DNA from: an alpha proteobacterium U9-1i
Lineage (GTDB): Bacteria > Pseudomonadota > Alphaproteobacteria > Caulobacterales > Aquidulcibacteraceae
Length of the DNA stretch: 64,000 bases
NCBI GenBank assembly: GCA_000974665.1
Contig: BBSY01000002.1
Coordinates: forward strand, 1,674,001 to 1,738,000
Direction of reading: 5' to 3'
Under the pieces are notes generated by a model that had not been told where the DNA came from, did no database searches, and saw nothing but the letters and a program-made list of their open reading frames with translations. Position numbers and translations under genes: made by a program. Shown here one piece after another: positions 63,042-64,000 of the stretch (positions are counted from its first letter, which is position 1; each line of letters starts with the position of its first letter).

Positions 63042-63679
63042 CTATGAACAAGCGGACATTTCTTGTCGGCGCGGCGGCGCTTGCCATCGTCGCAGGCGCG
63101 GGCGTTTCCATCTTCACCCGTGAGGCGGAAGCTGCTGTCCAAACCGGCGCGCAAGCGCCTGCGTTCTCGGTGCGCGACGCGAGCGGCGCGACGCGCACGC
63201 TGGCCGAATTCGCCGGCCGCACCGTGGTGCTGGAATGGACGAACCATGGCTGCCCGTATGTGCGCAAACATTACGACGCGGGGAACATGCAAATGCTGCA
63301 GCGTGAGGCCGCTGACGCCAACGTCGTTTGGCTGCAGGTGATTTCGTCCGCACAAGGCGAGCAGGGGTATCTGGATGGCGCTGGCGCGCAGGCGCGCGTG
63401 CGCACAGACAACGCAGCGCCCGCGGCGACTTTGCTTGATCCGACGGGCGTGATGGGCCGCGCCTATGGTGCGCGCAACACGCCGCACATGTACATCATCA
63501 ACGGCCAAGGCCGATTGGTGTATCAAGGCGCGATCGACGATCGTCCCAGCGCGCGTCCGAATACGCTTGAAGGCGCCAACAATTACGTGCGCGCCGCGTT
63601 GGCCGACATCGCGGCTGGCCGGCCGGTCGCGACAGCGGAAACCACGCCGTACGGTTGTTCGATCAAGTACGCGACCTAA
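63038..63679 (+). CDS. Exported thioredoxin-fold (redoxin/AhpC-type) protein
   Basis: 213 residues starting inside the DsbD-like stop (ATGA). Signal peptide or anchor MTMNKRTFLVGAAALAIVAGAGVSIF. The redoxin fold (APAFSVRDASGATRTLAEFAGRTVVLEW) carries a lone active Cys72 in HGCPYVRKHY, where a CxxC is normally found; the C-terminus has a second Cys (YGCS). It may be reduced by its DsbD-like partner as a 1-Cys-type peroxiredoxin or peptide thiol protein. Partner role is inferred from coupling. Confidence 0.85.
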   Translation: MTMNKRTFLVGAAALAIVAGAGVSIFTREAEAAVQTGAQAPAFSVRDASGATRTLAEFAGRTVVLEWTNHGCPYVRKHYDAGNMQMLQREAADANVVWLQVISSAQGEQGYLDGAGAQARVRTDNAAPAATLLDPTGVMGRAYGARNTPHMYIINGQGRLVYQGAIDDRPSARPNTLEGANNYVRAALADIAAGRPVATAETTPYGCSIKYAT

Positions 63680-64000
63680 CGAGAGGCCATATCTTGGCGC
63701 ACCGCCACGTCGGCGGCGGCGCCAGCGGCCATCGGCGCGAGCAGGATCGCATCGTCCAAGAGCGCCTTGAGGCCGTTGAACGCCATCGTGCGCTCTGTCG
63801 CGGTGTCGGCCGCCTGGAATTCTTCCACGCGTTCGCGGGCGTCCTCGGAAATGCCGCGGAAGATGCAGGGCATGTCCTGCGTGACCCCGGCTTCCCGGAG
63901 CGAGTCCGAGAGGCGGAGGGCGTCGCTGGAGAAATCCTCCAGGCCGGCGATGAAGGTCGCGTTTACCTCAGTCTGAGCCGCCAAGGCGCGGGCGTCGCCC
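63676..64000 (-). CDS. Hypothetical helical protein, 5' part outside the window
   Basis: Frame is open from 63676 to the end of the window; the true start is beyond it (a TTG at 63984 is possible but unlikely). About 107 residues visible, mainly helical, with AAQTEVNATFIAGLEDFSSDALRLSDSLREAGV and DDAILLAPMAAGAAADVAVRQ. No domain recognised. Its stop overlaps that of the convergent redoxin gene by 4 bp. Confidence 0.5.
   Translation of the reverse strand, partial: GDARALAAQTEVNATFIAGLEDFSSDALRLSDSLREAGVTQDMPCIFRGISEDARERVEEFQAADTATERTMAFNGLKALLDDAILLAPMAAGAAADVAVRQDMASR

Overview
The window is GC-rich (mid-60s percent by eye), densely coded alphaproteobacterial chromosome. Several signs point to the Caulobacterales/Hyphomonadaceae side of the class: perfect CtrA boxes (TTAA-N7-TTAA), GANTC (CcrM) sites upstream of ftsZ, a SapC-family protein, Tad/Cpa pilus genes, and a gene whose C-terminal half looks like the polar organiser PodJ. 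There are no tRNA or rRNA genes, CRISPR arrays, transposases or phage genes.

Layout. (1) 1-15029: mixed housekeeping and accessory genes. These are a TadE-like end, AMP nucleosidase, an esterase-like protein, a dual-specificity-type phosphatase, nrdB with tandem NrdR-like boxes, a tandem pair of unknown exported proteins, a GNAT enzyme, two CHAP-domain proteins (one behind a CtrA box), a ribbon-helix-helix protein, a sensorless histidine kinase, a voltage-gated cation channel, a fasciclin protein, a J-domain protein, a peptidoglycan amidase, a GFA protein and a cytochrome P460-like protein. (2) 15181-17940: one long gene joining a CpaE/TadZ pilus-localisation ATPase to a PodJ-like membrane/Sel1 tail, followed by the RNase P RNA. 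(3) 18576-42277: the division and cell wall (dcw) cluster, rsmH-ftsL-ftsI-murE-murF-mraY-murD-ftsW-murG-murC-murB-ddl-ftsQ-ftsA-ftsZ. It is mostly tightly coupled, with ATGA-type overlaps. It is opened up by small membrane proteins, a HAD phosphatase, two DUF6491-like lipoproteins on the opposite strand and a block of unknown genes between murB and ddl. No mraZ is seen upstream of rsmH. (4) 42274-51523: a two-gene membrane module of unknown function, a large TPR protein, then lpxC, bamD and ligA. (5) 51620-54125: an ArsR-led detox/repair-type operon with a clear promoter. (6) 54131-64000: a double-hotdog thioesterase, Zur, a YfbK-like VWA lipoprotein, a DUF885 peptidase-like lipoprotein, SapC, and a DsbD-like reductase translationally coupled to a thioredoxin-fold protein.

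How it works together. The core of the window builds and divides the cell envelope: lipid II synthesis (Mur, MraY, MurG), septal synthesis (FtsI, FtsW), the divisome (FtsL, FtsQ, FtsA, FtsZ), lipid A (LpxC) and outer-membrane assembly (BamD). The CtrA and GANTC sites suggest that ftsZ and one CHAP hydrolase are tied to the cell cycle. A dispersed inverted repeat lies in three junctions of the dcw cluster, and its end forms the start codon or ribosome binding site of rsmH and murE.

Starts were chosen from Shine-Dalgarno matches, signal peptides and overlaps. Where these are weak, the entry says so.
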